Of a DNA stretch of 64,000 bases, positions 56,738 to 64,000 are shown piece after piece. The notes under the pieces were generated by a model. That model saw only the letters and a program-made list of their open reading frames with translations. It searched no databases and had not been told where the DNA came from. The position numbers and the translations under genes were made by a program. The first letter of the stretch is position 1. Every line of letters starts with the position of its first letter. The stretch is from Pseudoalteromonas sp. A601 (GTDB lineage: Bacteria > Pseudomonadota > Gammaproteobacteria > Enterobacterales > Alteromonadaceae). The stretch covers positions 1-64,000 of the forward strand of contig NZ_MXQF01000001.1 of assembly GCF_002165575.1 (NCBI RefSeq), in the 5' to 3' direction.

Positions 56738-57321
56738 TTACAACTATATTCTGTTAAGTCCAGCTGCTTTATTTGCTCACCTTTACCTGCATAATCATTA
56801 TGCTTAATCACTAGCGTGTTTTCTTTAACCTTAAAGCTAAAATGCCCCAGCCAATCTAATGTCACAATAGGCGTTAAAGTATAGAAACCATTTTGATCTG
56901 TACATTGGTATGAAAAGTAATGTGTAGCCTCACCAAGAGTGCCTACATCTGATGTGTATACACTAATATGACCTTGTTGTAGATAATCACCCGCCTGCGT
57001 GCCTACAACTACATACCAAGTGCAAATAATTAAAAATAGTGCAAACTGAATTAAAGCTAACCCAAATAGAATCAATGAATACAATTTGTCATACCATTTG
57101 ACTGGCTCAGAAAACTCTATTTGTGACTTAGCAAAGCTTGCCAGTATTAAGCCCCCAGCTATCACTAGAATTAACTTTACCGGTATAAAATAGGCGCTTA
57201 ATAAGTACATCGCCTTTTCACTATGGTATTGCAAGCCAAAGGCAGTTGGTACAAATAGGCTGTCAATTAGCGGCAACAAAATAAGTAAGCTAGCGAGCAT
57301 CAGTTTTTTATTATTTATCAT
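56734..57321 (-). CDS. Hypothetical membrane protein
   Basis: The 195-residue protein has three predicted membrane helices (about 7-25, 47-65 and 85-110) and a C-terminal extracytoplasmic domain of about 85 residues with two cysteines. I do not recognise the family. It lies between the BCCT gene and the mrp operon, separated from the latter by a terminator. Confidence 0.65.
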   Translation of the reverse strand: MINNKKLMLASLLILLPLIDSLFVPTAFGLQYHSEKAMYLLSAYFIPVKLILVIAGGLILASFAKSQIEFSEPVKWYDKLYSLILFGLALIQFALFLIICTWYVVVGTQAGDYLQQGHISVYTSDVGTLGEATHYFSYQCTDQNGFYTLTPIVTLDWLGHFSFKVKENTLVIKHNDYAGKGEQIKQLDLTEYSCK

Positions 57322-57367
57322 AGTTAATAGCGTTGTATTATTCAGTACGGGTATTAAACAATAGTGA

Positions 57368-57400
57368 GCAAAAAACCCACTCAGATAAACTCAGCGGGTT
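57368..57400 (-). terminator. Terminator of the mrp operon
   Basis: On the minus strand AACCCGCTGAG pairs, with one mismatch and one wobble, with CTGAGTGGGTT, then TTTTTTG. It lies 26 bp past the mrpG stop. Confidence 0.75.
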
Positions 57401-57425
57401 TCGTAAAAAAAATGAACACAATCAC

Positions 57426-57758
57426 TTAATCATCTTCAACGTTATCAAGTCCTTTAGTGCCGTCTTTGGCTTTTAACTTATGGTGTATTGCTGATTTTAT
57501 TAGCATATAACCGCTGATAGGTGCCGTTATTAATAAAAAGATGGTGATCAATAACTCTTTAACACTCACCCCATCCTGTGTGCTGCTAAAAAAAACCATA
57601 GCCGCAATCAATACCCCTGCCATGCCAAGGGTCGTTGCTTTAGTAGGGCCGTGCAAGCGCATAAAAAAATCAGGCATTTTTATCAAGCCAATAGAGCCAA
57701 TTAAGATAAATGCGCCACCGATCAGCAATAAAATAGACACTATCCATTCACTGTACAT
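57426..57758 (-). CDS. mrpG: Mrp antiporter subunit G
   Basis: The 110-residue protein has three membrane helices and the MrpG/PhaG pattern IGSIGLIKMPDFFMRLHGPTKATTLG. It is the last subunit of the Na+(K+)/H+ antiporter complex. It lies 9 bp after mrpF. Confidence 0.93.
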   Translation of the reverse strand: MYSEWIVSILLLIGGAFILIGSIGLIKMPDFFMRLHGPTKATTLGMAGVLIAAMVFFSSTQDGVSVKELLITIFLLITAPISGYMLIKSAIHHKLKAKDGTKGLDNVEDD

Positions 57759-57767
57759 ACAATTACC

Positions 57768-58037
57768 TTATTCAATGATATCGCCACGTAGCAAGTATTT
57801 ACATACTGCGACTGTACTTACAAAACCGAGCATAGCAATGAGTAGTGCTGCTTCAAAATACAGCCCAGTTCCCATATTCATACCATACAGTATGATCAAA
57901 GCAATAGTATTTATATACATGGTGTCAAGCGCCAAAATTCTATCAGGCACTGAAGGACCAACAACAAGCCGCCATAAATTAAGTAATAGCGATAAACCAA
58001 TCATTGCAAAGACGATTAAAAATACCGTTTCTAACAT
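57768..58037 (-). CDS. mrpF: Mrp antiporter subunit F
   Basis: The 89-residue protein has three membrane helices with the conserved RLVVGPSVPDRILALDTMYIN. It belongs to the same antiporter complex. It overlaps mrpE by 7 nt. Confidence 0.94.
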   Translation of the reverse strand: MLETVFLIVFAMIGLSLLLNLWRLVVGPSVPDRILALDTMYINTIALIILYGMNMGTGLYFEAALLIAMLGFVSTVAVCKYLLRGDIIE

Positions 58038-58567
58038 TGAAAAATCTCCTTAAGCGGTGCTTCATAACGCATTTTGATTGTGTTAATCAACTCTTGCTCA
58101 TCGGCTAAATCTAAAACATGGATCAATAAATAACGTTGTGTAGGCTCTTCCCCCTCAGGAAGTGACTCAGGGATAGGGTAAACCTCTGCACTTACAGTAC
58201 CTGGGGTGAGCGAAACCGTACTTGCCAGTATAGTAATTGGCATTTCATGACTTAAGTCCAGTGGCACTTTGACAAAGGCTGGACGTAGGTTTTTAACAGG
58301 TCCGAGAATCAACAGTGCCACTTGCATGTTAGCAGTCACAATATCGTAAAGCACGAGTAATAACTGTTTAATCGCAAGTCCTGGCTTAATGATAAGCGGT
58401 TGCGGCTCGCGAAACGGAAACGTAATAATAGGAATAAAAAAAGCAAATAATGTTGCCAGCACTAAGTGTCCGGGCGATACACTGTTGTTAAGCAACAACC
58501 AAACAACAAACAACAAGAGGCTTCGAAATGGTGTTGGCAACCAGCGAAAACGGGATTCTAAGCGCAT
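58031..58567 (-). CDS. mrpE: Mrp antiporter subunit E
   Basis: The 178-residue protein has N-terminal membrane helices and the MrpE pattern TILASTVSLTPGTVSAEV. It overlaps mrpD by one base and mrpF by 7 nt. Confidence 0.94.
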   Translation of the reverse strand: MRLESRFRWLPTPFRSLLLFVVWLLLNNSVSPGHLVLATLFAFFIPIITFPFREPQPLIIKPGLAIKQLLLVLYDIVTANMQVALLILGPVKNLRPAFVKVPLDLSHEMPITILASTVSLTPGTVSAEVYPIPESLPEGEEPTQRYLLIHVLDLADEQELINTIKMRYEAPLKEIFQC

Positions 58568-60084
58568 TATAAACCTCCCTTAAGCACTGTATTTATACTT
58601 GTACTAATATCATGTAATTGAGTGGCAGCAGCAATCATATATTCGCTGATTGGACCGCCAAATATTACCATTAATGGCGATCCTGCTAATAAGCCTACTA
58701 TCGCAATTACTTGCACAGGTTTAGCGTTGTCTTCATCTGGGTGCTCACGATCTTGATGTTTTCGCTCCCAAAATAAACTGGTCCCTGCTCGTGTTAATGC
58801 AACAAGCAAAGCAAAACTAGCAATCAAATATACCGGCCAAAACACTAAAGCTCGTTCACTGTCTAAGGTTGTTTTCAAAATCCAAATTTTACCGACAAAA
58901 CCAGATAAAGGCGGCATGCCCACTACAGCAAGAGCAGCAATAATAAAGCATATTCCTAATAATACTGGTTGTGCTACACCTCGCCCTGGAGCCAATCTGT
59001 CAGCCACTTTTCCACGCTGATGTGATATTAAGTCAGCTAATAAAAACAGTGCCGCACACACTAATGTTGAATGAACTAGATAATAAAGGAGTGCCGCTGT
59101 TGCGCTTACATGCTGTATGGCCACTAAAGCAACCAAGGTGCCTACAGATACAATGACAAGGTTGGCCGTGAGCTTACGTAAGTCTTGTGCAGCAAGCACA
59201 CCAATAGCACCAATAACAATGGTTGCTATTGCTAACCCCCAAAGCCAAGGCTGCGCCATATGATTTAAGAGTCCAGCATTTTCACCAAATATAACTGTGT
59301 AAACACGTAACATAGCGTACACGCCTACCTTAGTCATAATCGCAAATAAAGCAGCAACTACCGGCATTGCGCTAGCATAGGTGTTAGGTAACCACAAATG
59401 AAGAGGTAATAACGCCCCTTTTAAGGCAAACACAACCAGTAATAACAAACCACCAATCTTAGCAAGATATACGTCATCCCCTTGTAGTTGCGCAACTTTA
59501 AGTGACATATCGGCAATATTTAACGTACCCAATACACCATATAAAATCCCCAAAGCGATTAAAAAGACACTTGAACCGATTAAATTTAAAATAACGTATT
59601 GCAAAGCAGCACGGGTTTTATGTTTATCGCCCGCATGCATCAGTAAGGCATATGATGCAATTAGCAAGACTTCAAAGAAAACAAATAGGTTAAATAGATC
59701 GCCTGTTAAGAACGCGCCATTTACACCTAACACAAGAAAGTGCACTAGTGGATGAAAAAAGCTGCCTTTTTCATCATCACCTACACTGCTGTATAGGGCC
59801 ACTGCTAAAGCTAAAAATGAGGTTAAAGCTACCATTAACACTGATAATAAATCGGCTACCAACACAATACCAAATGGGGCTTGCCAATCACCAATGGCAT
59901 ATACTATTGGGCCATTTTTATAAACACTAATTAGTAGCGCGACACTTACACAGGCAGTGATGATTGACATGACAATCGATACCACCCGACGAATTGGAAT
60001 ACTTTTACCACACGGAGGCATTAACAAAAGTATTGCTGCCAGCATAGGGAGCAATACAGGCCATGAAGCTATATGCTGAATCAT
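58567..60084 (-). CDS. mrpD: Mrp antiporter subunit D
   Basis: The 505-residue proton-translocating subunit is homologous to complex I NuoL/M/N. It has about fourteen helices and conserved lysines in FALKGALLPLHLWLPNTYA. It overlaps mrpC by 4 nt. Confidence 0.95.
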   Translation of the reverse strand: MIQHIASWPVLLPMLAAILLLMPPCGKSIPIRRVVSIVMSIITACVSVALLISVYKNGPIVYAIGDWQAPFGIVLVADLLSVLMVALTSFLALAVALYSSVGDDEKGSFFHPLVHFLVLGVNGAFLTGDLFNLFVFFEVLLIASYALLMHAGDKHKTRAALQYVILNLIGSSVFLIALGILYGVLGTLNIADMSLKVAQLQGDDVYLAKIGGLLLLVVFALKGALLPLHLWLPNTYASAMPVVAALFAIMTKVGVYAMLRVYTVIFGENAGLLNHMAQPWLWGLAIATIVIGAIGVLAAQDLRKLTANLVIVSVGTLVALVAIQHVSATAALLYYLVHSTLVCAALFLLADLISHQRGKVADRLAPGRGVAQPVLLGICFIIAALAVVGMPPLSGFVGKIWILKTTLDSERALVFWPVYLIASFALLVALTRAGTSLFWERKHQDREHPDEDNAKPVQVIAIVGLLAGSPLMVIFGGPISEYMIAAATQLHDISTSINTVLKGGL

Positions 60085-60428
60085 CTGTGCTCCTTGTTAT
60101 TACTCTTAACAAGGTGGCCATCGACATGGTCGTTACCTAAATCAGCACGGCCACGTATAGCTAAAATAACCACGAATGCGGTCATAGCAAACCCGATAAC
60201 TATGGCGGTCAAAACCAAAGCTTGCGGTAAAGGATCTGCATAATCAGCACCAGTACCCAATACCACTGCTTTATTAATTGTTAAGCGTCCAGCTGAAAAT
60301 AAAAACAAGTTTACAGCATAGGAAATCATGGTCAGCCCCAGTACAACAGGAAAAGTACGAGCTCGTAGGAGCAAGTAAATACCACAAGTCACTAATACAC
60401 CTACACACGATGCGTATAACAGTTCCAT
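60081..60428 (-). CDS. mrpC: Mrp antiporter subunit C
   Basis: The 115-residue NuoK-like protein has three membrane helices and DPLPQALVLTAIVIGFAMTA. It overlaps the mrpAB stop by one base and mrpD by 4 nt. Confidence 0.95.
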   Translation of the reverse strand: MELLYASCVGVLVTCGIYLLLRARTFPVVLGLTMISYAVNLFLFSAGRLTINKAVVLGTGADYADPLPQALVLTAIVIGFAMTAFVVILAIRGRADLGNDHVDGHLVKSNNKEHR

Positions 60429-63220
60429 TAAATATTAACCTCTTCTTTTGGTGCATCTGCTGTCAGCTTACCAAGGCTCGCTAAAATCATCAGCGTAGCG
60501 CCAACAACCGTTAAATACACACCTAAATCAAATATAATGGCACTTGCCAGCTCAGTTTCACCAACAAATGGGATATCAAAGTAGTCGAACCATGTGGTTA
60601 AAAACGGTCGACCAAACGCCCAACTACCTAGCCCTGTAAACATAGCGATAGCAATACCTGATGCAATAATTTTGCGGTAATTTACATCAAAGCGCGAGGT
60701 GATCCACACCGAGCCGCGAGCCATATACTGCAAAATAAATGCAATAGACGTCACTAGCCCTGCAATAAAGCCTCCACCTGGTAAATTGTGACCTCGTAAA
60801 AAGATATAGGCCGATACTAATAAAGCCAAAGGTAATAAACTCTGTGAAATGCTCGATAGTAGTATCGGGTAGCGCTCGCGAGCCCACGGACGTCCTTCAC
60901 TATCACTGGCAGGCATAAACAGCGGTAAATTAGCAAGTAACTTATAAATACCCAGAGCAGCAATACCCAATACCGTGATTTCACCTAGCGTATCAAAGCC
61001 CCTAAAATCGACTAAAATAACGTTTACAACGTTAGTACCCCCACCGCCTGTTTTAGCATTGGCAACAAAGAAATCCGAAATTGATTCAAGCGGACGAGTA
61101 AGCAGTGCATAACAAATACTCGCGACCACGACCCCCACAGCAGAGGCAATACCTAAGTCACGTAAAATACGTAAAGAGCTTGACTCTTTTGGCGTACGTT
61201 GAGGTAAGAAAAACAATGCCAACATAAGCAGTATGACCGTCACTACTTCTACCGTTAATTGCGTTAATGCTAAGTCAGGCGCAGAGAAACGAGTGAAGGC
61301 AACAGATACCATTAAGCCCACTATTGATATCATTAATAATGATACCATGCGTGAGCGATGCCAAAGTACAGTGCTGATGGCACCTATAATTAATAAACCA
61401 GCACCTATTGCATTATGAAAATCTATTGGCGTGCTTGGTGCTGTGCCTGCTAACGCGCCCATTTCAAATAACGGCCAACCTGCACACAGCAATACAACTC
61501 CCAGCATTATTACTATATAGCGCTGTAATGAGCCATTTTCTGTGCTTTGGATTTTATCTTGGCTCCACTTAATAACACTATAAAGAACTCTTTCAAATGT
61601 CTTTTTAGCATTAAATGCCGGTAGAGATGCCTGAAATTGAAATAAATGTTTGCGTTGAATATAAATAAACACACCACATGCAGAAGCAATAAAACTCATT
61701 AATAAAGGCAAGTTAAAACCATGCCAAATAGACAGTTTAAACTCAGGGGTTGCATCACCGAGCACAGCAAGTGACGCTGCTGATAAAATACCATCCACTA
61801 CAAAGTTCGGAAACATACCCACTAATAAGCACAGCACCACTAATATTTCGATAGGTACTCGCATATAGCGTGGCGGCTCATGAGGTATTTTTGGTAAATC
61901 AATTGGGTCGCCGTTAAAGAAAACGTCATGAATGAAACGAGCTGAATAGGCAACAGAAAACGCAGCGGCTAGAGTTGCCAGCACTGGAATTAACCAAGAC
62001 ATAGAACCCAGCACCTGCTGATGTAAGGTTTCAGCAAAAAACATTTCTTTTGATAAGAAACCGTTTAACAGTGGCACACCCGCCATCGCTGCAGCAGCAA
62101 CCATCGCCAAAGTCGCAGTATATGGCATAAACCGCCACATACCATTGAGTTTACGCATATCACGAGTCCCTGTTTCATGATCGATAATACCCGTTGCCAT
62201 AAACAGTGATGCTTTAAACGTGGCGTGATTGATTATATGGAAGATAGCTGCAACTGTAGCAAGCTCTGTATCTAGGCCTAATAATAAAGTGATTAAGCCA
62301 AGGTGGCTAATTGTAGAGTACGCTAAGAGGCCCTTTAGATCATGTTTAAATAAAGCAATGTAAGCACCCACTAACAATGTTGCCAAACCGCTCATCGCTA
62401 CTAAAATAAACCAGGTGTCGTTCCCCGCAAGCGCTGGATGAAAACGCGCCATTAAGAAAATACCCGCTTTAACCATAGTTGCCGAGTGCAAATAAGCACT
62501 TACCGGTGTTGGTGCAGCCATGGCATGAGGTAACCAAAAATGGAATGGGAATTGAGCGGATTTAGTAAACGCACCCAATAATACTAATACTAAAGCAAGT
62601 TCATACAAATCATGTGATTGAATTAATACACGACTGGCTAAAATGGTATCAAGGTTATAACTACCAACAATATCACCCAGTAACAATAAACCACCCAGTA
62701 GCGCCAAGCCGCCAGCACCGGTAACCGCGAGCGCCATGCGCGCGCCTTTACGCGCTTCTGATTTATGCCACCAATAGCTGATCAATAAGAAAGAGCTTAT
62801 ACTGGTTAGCTCCCAAAACAGCCATAATTGAATAACATTATTAGACATAACAATACCGAGCATTGCAGTCATAAACAGCATTAAATAACTATACAGTTTT
62901 GGCATAGAGTCGTTACTACTTAAATAATAACGCGTATAGAAAATAACGAGTGAGCCTATGCCTAAAATCATAAAAATGAATAGCAAGCTTAAACCATCTA
63001 AACGAAATGCGATCTCCATCCCCAATGCCGGGATCCAATTAAGGGTATAACGGATTGTTTCTCCACTTAATACGGCTGGGGTATGGTAAATTGCAATCGC
63101 TAACGCACACAAAGGTGCTATTAAGGTCAGGCTCGTGGTTTGATTACGAGATAATTTGCCGGTGCATGAAGAAATAACACTGCCAATTAAGGATAACAAG
63201 GGTATCCAGAGCAAAGTCAT
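60428..63220 (-). CDS. mrpA: Mrp antiporter subunits A and B, fused
   Basis: The 930-residue protein has a NuoL-like antiporter core (about 1-500, with [30 protein letters not shown]) and a MrpA C-terminal domain. A MrpB domain (about 790-925, with [20 protein letters not shown]) follows in the same frame. No separate mrpB exists. Fused A/B subunits are known in group 2 Mrp operons. It is the first gene of the operon and drives Na+ export for pH and salt tolerance, fitting a marine host. Confidence 0.94.
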   Translation of the reverse strand: MTLLWIPLLSLIGSVISSCTGKLSRNQTTSLTLIAPLCALAIAIYHTPAVLSGETIRYTLNWIPALGMEIAFRLDGLSLLFIFMILGIGSLVIFYTRYYLSSNDSMPKLYSYLMLFMTAMLGIVMSNNVIQLWLFWELTSISSFLLISYWWHKSEARKGARMALAVTGAGGLALLGGLLLLGDIVGSYNLDTILASRVLIQSHDLYELALVLVLLGAFTKSAQFPFHFWLPHAMAAPTPVSAYLHSATMVKAGIFLMARFHPALAGNDTWFILVAMSGLATLLVGAYIALFKHDLKGLLAYSTISHLGLITLLLGLDTELATVAAIFHIINHATFKASLFMATGIIDHETGTRDMRKLNGMWRFMPYTATLAMVAAAAMAGVPLLNGFLSKEMFFAETLHQQVLGSMSWLIPVLATLAAAFSVAYSARFIHDVFFNGDPIDLPKIPHEPPRYMRVPIEILVVLCLLVGMFPNFVVDGILSAASLAVLGDATPEFKLSIWHGFNLPLLMSFIASACGVFIYIQRKHLFQFQASLPAFNAKKTFERVLYSVIKWSQDKIQSTENGSLQRYIVIMLGVVLLCAGWPLFEMGALAGTAPSTPIDFHNAIGAGLLIIGAISTVLWHRSRMVSLLMISIVGLMVSVAFTRFSAPDLALTQLTVEVVTVILLMLALFFLPQRTPKESSSLRILRDLGIASAVGVVVASICYALLTRPLESISDFFVANAKTGGGGTNVVNVILVDFRGFDTLGEITVLGIAALGIYKLLANLPLFMPASDSEGRPWARERYPILLSSISQSLLPLALLVSAYIFLRGHNLPGGGFIAGLVTSIAFILQYMARGSVWITSRFDVNYRKIIASGIAIAMFTGLGSWAFGRPFLTTWFDYFDIPFVGETELASAIIFDLGVYLTVVGATLMILASLGKLTADAPKEEVNI

Positions 63221-63432
63221 AATGAGGAACCTTTTAAAGTCATAAGAATATCAATACGCTAATAATTAATTTTAGTTGTGTACTGGTCATTGAAATGGTA
63301 TTTAATTCAGCTTAAATGAATATTATATATAGGTATAGTTATACTGACTGAGGGACATTTTGTCTATAGCAAGCCTCCCTACCTGCTCAAATTTTAAACT
63401 AATTTAACGTCAATTTAATAATATAAACAACT

Positions 63433-63999
63433 TTACTCACTGATATGATTATTCGTCATTTTGTCAATAATATTTACCGTTTCCGACAGTTTGCTAAAAT
63501 AATCGACAAAACGTAATGGTTGATTGTCTTTACTCTTTATTTGCTTCGACCAGAGTACTTTGTACTGCGTTGATAAAGCAACCTGCTGATATTGCATAAT
63601 TGACCAATTTTTACTGGGTTTATACGCTTTTATTTTACCTTGGCAACTTTGGCTTAAATGCCAACCTTGCGGAGGTGATATGCCATTAGCTATAAACAGG
63701 TTTGGCGCCACATAGCCTGTTTGCTTGCATAACCATGCTTGTTTCGCTGTTGGCAGAGCATATTCATCTTCAAAACCATCAAAGTGCATTAATTCATGCA
63801 AAAAAAGCCCATAGTGACTTTGCGAACCCAATTGCATAATGCCAGAGCGAACATTGCCTTTACCATTTCGCGGCATCATTACAATGAAATCAAAATCACG
63901 GGGCCACTGCACTTTATTGATAAGCGGTTGCCAATGACAATTAGCCGCCTTAAGAGGGTTAGACTGGCACTCTATTGAATCACCTAAGTACACAGGCGT
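63433..63999 (-). CDS. Putative zinc metalloprotease, 5' end outside the window
   Basis: The visible 188 or so residues contain HELMHFDGFEDEYAL, a zincin HExxH motif followed by Asp-Glu-Tyr as in M64-like peptidases. Several cysteines surround it. The frame is open to the window edge, so the true start and any signal peptide lie beyond 64000; GTG 63993 is only the first in-frame start visible. The mrp operon lies downstream after a 212-bp gap. The substrate is unknown. Confidence 0.65.
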   Translation of the reverse strand, partial: TPVYLGDSIECQSNPLKAANCHWQPLINKVQWPRDFDFIVMMPRNGKGNVRSGIMQLGSQSHYGLFLHELMHFDGFEDEYALPTAKQAWLCKQTGYVAPNLFIANGISPPQGWHLSQSCQGKIKAYKPSKNWSIMQYQQVALSTQYKVLWSKQIKSKDNQPLRFVDYFSKLSETVNIIDKMTNNHISE

Positions 64000-64000
64000 A

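Overview
The window looks like chromosome of a marine gammaproteobacterium, most likely Pseudoalteromonas or a close relative. The evidence is AT-rich DNA, the bamA-skp-lpxD-fabZ-lpxA cluster, the map/rpsB/tsf/pyrH/frr/uppS/cdsA/dxr/rseP run, cydABX-cydDC and an Mrp-type antiporter operon. This is judged from protein content alone; no database search was run.

Positions 1-16760 are accessory. The core is a Tn7-like transposon with a nuclease-deficient type I-F CRISPR effector (type I-F3 CAST): tnsA-tnsB-tnsC, then cargo, then tniQ-cas8/5-cas7-cas6 and a short CRISPR array, all on the minus strand. No cas1 or cas2-3 is present. The tnsA-side end (TGTTG, with three TnsB-like sites) lies 16 bp beyond the 3' end of ffs, the 4.5S SRP RNA gene. 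The last spacer of the array, next to degenerate repeats, matches ffs at 24 of 32 positions. Five of the eight mismatches fall on positions 6, 12, 18, 24 and 30, the bases type I effectors flip out. The predicted protospacer ends 51 bp from the transposon end. The array therefore appears to hold the guide that placed the element here. The cargo between tnsC and tniQ contains an Ec48-like retron (ncRNA, reverse transcriptase, two-TM effector) and a Pycsar-like pair (class III cyclase plus membrane effector) with an Xre regulator. A 15-bp operator-like palindrome upstream of xre recurs upstream of tniQ, suggesting one regulator controls both the defence operon and the targeting operon. Left of the array are a ParS/MbcA-like regulator, a nearly 1-kb palindrome-rich gap, a secreted protein, an unknown cytoplasmic protein and a ribbon-helix-helix protein. 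The distal transposon end was not found.

Positions 16777-28670 carry ffs, a DUF3014 protein, a patatin-like lipase, a fragment of a Kef-type transporter, a GGDEF protein, tilS, accA, dnaE, rnhB and lpxB. Positions 28671-35781 hold cydA-cydB-cydX-cydD-cydC on the plus strand and a small RlpA-like lipoprotein gene. This block separates lpxB from lpxA. Positions 35917-48739 run on the minus strand through lpxA, fabZ, lpxD, skp, bamA, rseP, dxr, cdsA, uppS, frr, pyrH, tsf and rpsB, i.e. outer-membrane assembly, lipid A, isoprenoid and phospholipid synthesis, and translation. Divergent from rpsB are map, glnD and dapD (48985-53262). The right end holds a DUF2804 protein, a BCCT transporter, a small membrane protein, the mrp/mnh operon (A and B fused) and a metalloprotease gene cut by the window edge.
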